Source: Microcaldota archaeon (lineage in GTDB: Archaea > Micrarchaeota > Micrarchaeia > Anstonellales > Bilamarchaeaceae). Taken from it: a stretch of 20,552 nucleotides of DNA. A model generated the notes under the pieces. It searched no databases. It was not told where the DNA came from and saw nothing but the letters and a program-made list of their open reading frames with translations. Location: the NCBI GenBank assembly GCA_030668565.1, contig DAOVFD010000003.1, forward strand, positions 1 through 20,552, written 5' to 3'. A program made the position numbers and the translations under genes. Positions 20,205-20,552 of the stretch are shown here, one piece after another (position 1 is the first letter of the stretch; the number at the start of each line of letters is the position of its first letter).

Positions 20205-20552
20205 TTATACTGAAAGAAGCATTATCACAATCATGCATATTATTCCTGCAGTAAGCAGTTTGATTGCAGACAGGAGTATGTTTTCTTTTGATACCTTTCC
20301 GAGATATGCCCCAAGCAGCATGAAAACCGTTGCAGCAAGAATGAATGAGAAAAGGTATACTGATTTTGCCGAAAATCCTGATGGTGCCAGAATGAAAGGG
20401 GCAAGTATTATAATCGCGGCAATAAATGGGGAAAAGCCGTTCACTGCAGCAGTCAGGTAGGTGGTTGCAGTAAAAGCCCGTTCTATGTCCGTACCTTTTA
20501 ATTTTCTGTGTAAAGATTTTTCAAGGGATTTAAGTTCTCTCTTCCTTTCCGC
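20205..20552 (-). CDS. VIT1/CCC1-like membrane transporter, C-terminal part (partial)
   Basis: The frame is open from the window edge to a TAA at 20205-20207, giving 115 residues. It begins with a charged helix (AERKRELKSLEKSLHRKLKG), then TDIERAFTATTYLTAAVNGFSPFIAAIIILAPFIL, a second hydrophobic pair, LGAYLGKVSKENILLSAIKLLTAG and a last span IICMIVIMLLSV. The charged cytoplasmic segment followed by three spans, with glycine and proline in the same places, resembles the VIT/CCC1 family of iron and manganese transporters. The first half, with the metal-binding and gate residues, is outside the window. The family call is moderate. Confidence 0.6.
   Translation of the reverse strand, partial: AERKRELKSLEKSLHRKLKGTDIERAFTATTYLTAAVNGFSPFIAAIIILAPFILAPSGFSAKSVYLFSFILAATVFMLLGAYLGKVSKENILLSAIKLLTAGIICMIVIMLLSV

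Overview
The window is a piece of an AT-rich archaeal chromosome. The archaeal signs are direct: a ribosomal operon in archaeal order (eL18, uL13, uS9, RNA polymerase subunit N, tRNA-Pro, uS2), an Alba chromatin protein, mevalonate-pathway genes, TATA-type promoters about 27 bases before start codons, and GGTGA-type ribosome binding sites inside operons. The lineage cannot be fixed from the sequence alone; an uncultured euryarchaeal or DPANN-type archaeon would fit.

Layout. 1-822: the end of a MntA-like nucleotidyltransferase, a HepT-like HEPN RNase and a DUF2283 protein, joined by two ATGA overlaps (a toxin-antitoxin-type operon). 872-1567: a polytopic membrane protein. 1580-2944 (minus): a RelA/SpoT-like protein, uncommon in archaea. 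3061-4790 (minus): a membrane protein and type 2 IPP isomerase in one operon. 4861-6060: an IS200/IS605-family element carrying only tnpB, with hairpin ends. 6092-9372: two cell-surface genes, a Cys-rich membrane-anchored protein with an internal duplication and a large lipoprotein. 9395-10651 (minus): an AAA/DUF4143 ATPase whose leaderless promoter is covered by four 22-bp repeats at a 32-33 bp period. 10968-11338: Alba. 11429-12752: a DUF92 membrane protein and a sugar-1-phosphate nucleotidyltransferase. 12743-15440 (minus): winged-helix regulator, class II HMG-CoA reductase and a GlcNAc-1-phosphate transferase-like enzyme. 15454-15876: an unrecognised conserved-looking protein. 15878-18367 (minus): the ribosomal operon. 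18478-19032: a DEDD-type exonuclease-like protein. 19029-20552 (minus): a thioredoxin/DsbD-like fusion and the C-terminal end of a VIT/CCC1-like transporter.

How the genes may work together. HMG-CoA reductase and IPP isomerase are both steps of isoprenoid supply. The DUF92 protein, the nucleotidyltransferase and the polyprenyl-phosphate sugar transferase would act where isoprenoids become sugar carriers, so 11.4-15.4 kb reads as an isoprenoid and surface-glycan neighbourhood with its own candidate regulator. Many first genes of operons look leaderless while downstream genes have GGTGA sites. The most unusual items are the repeat-covered ATPase promoter, the archaeal RelA/SpoT-like protein with a degraded hydrolase part, and the surface-protein pair beside the tnpB element.
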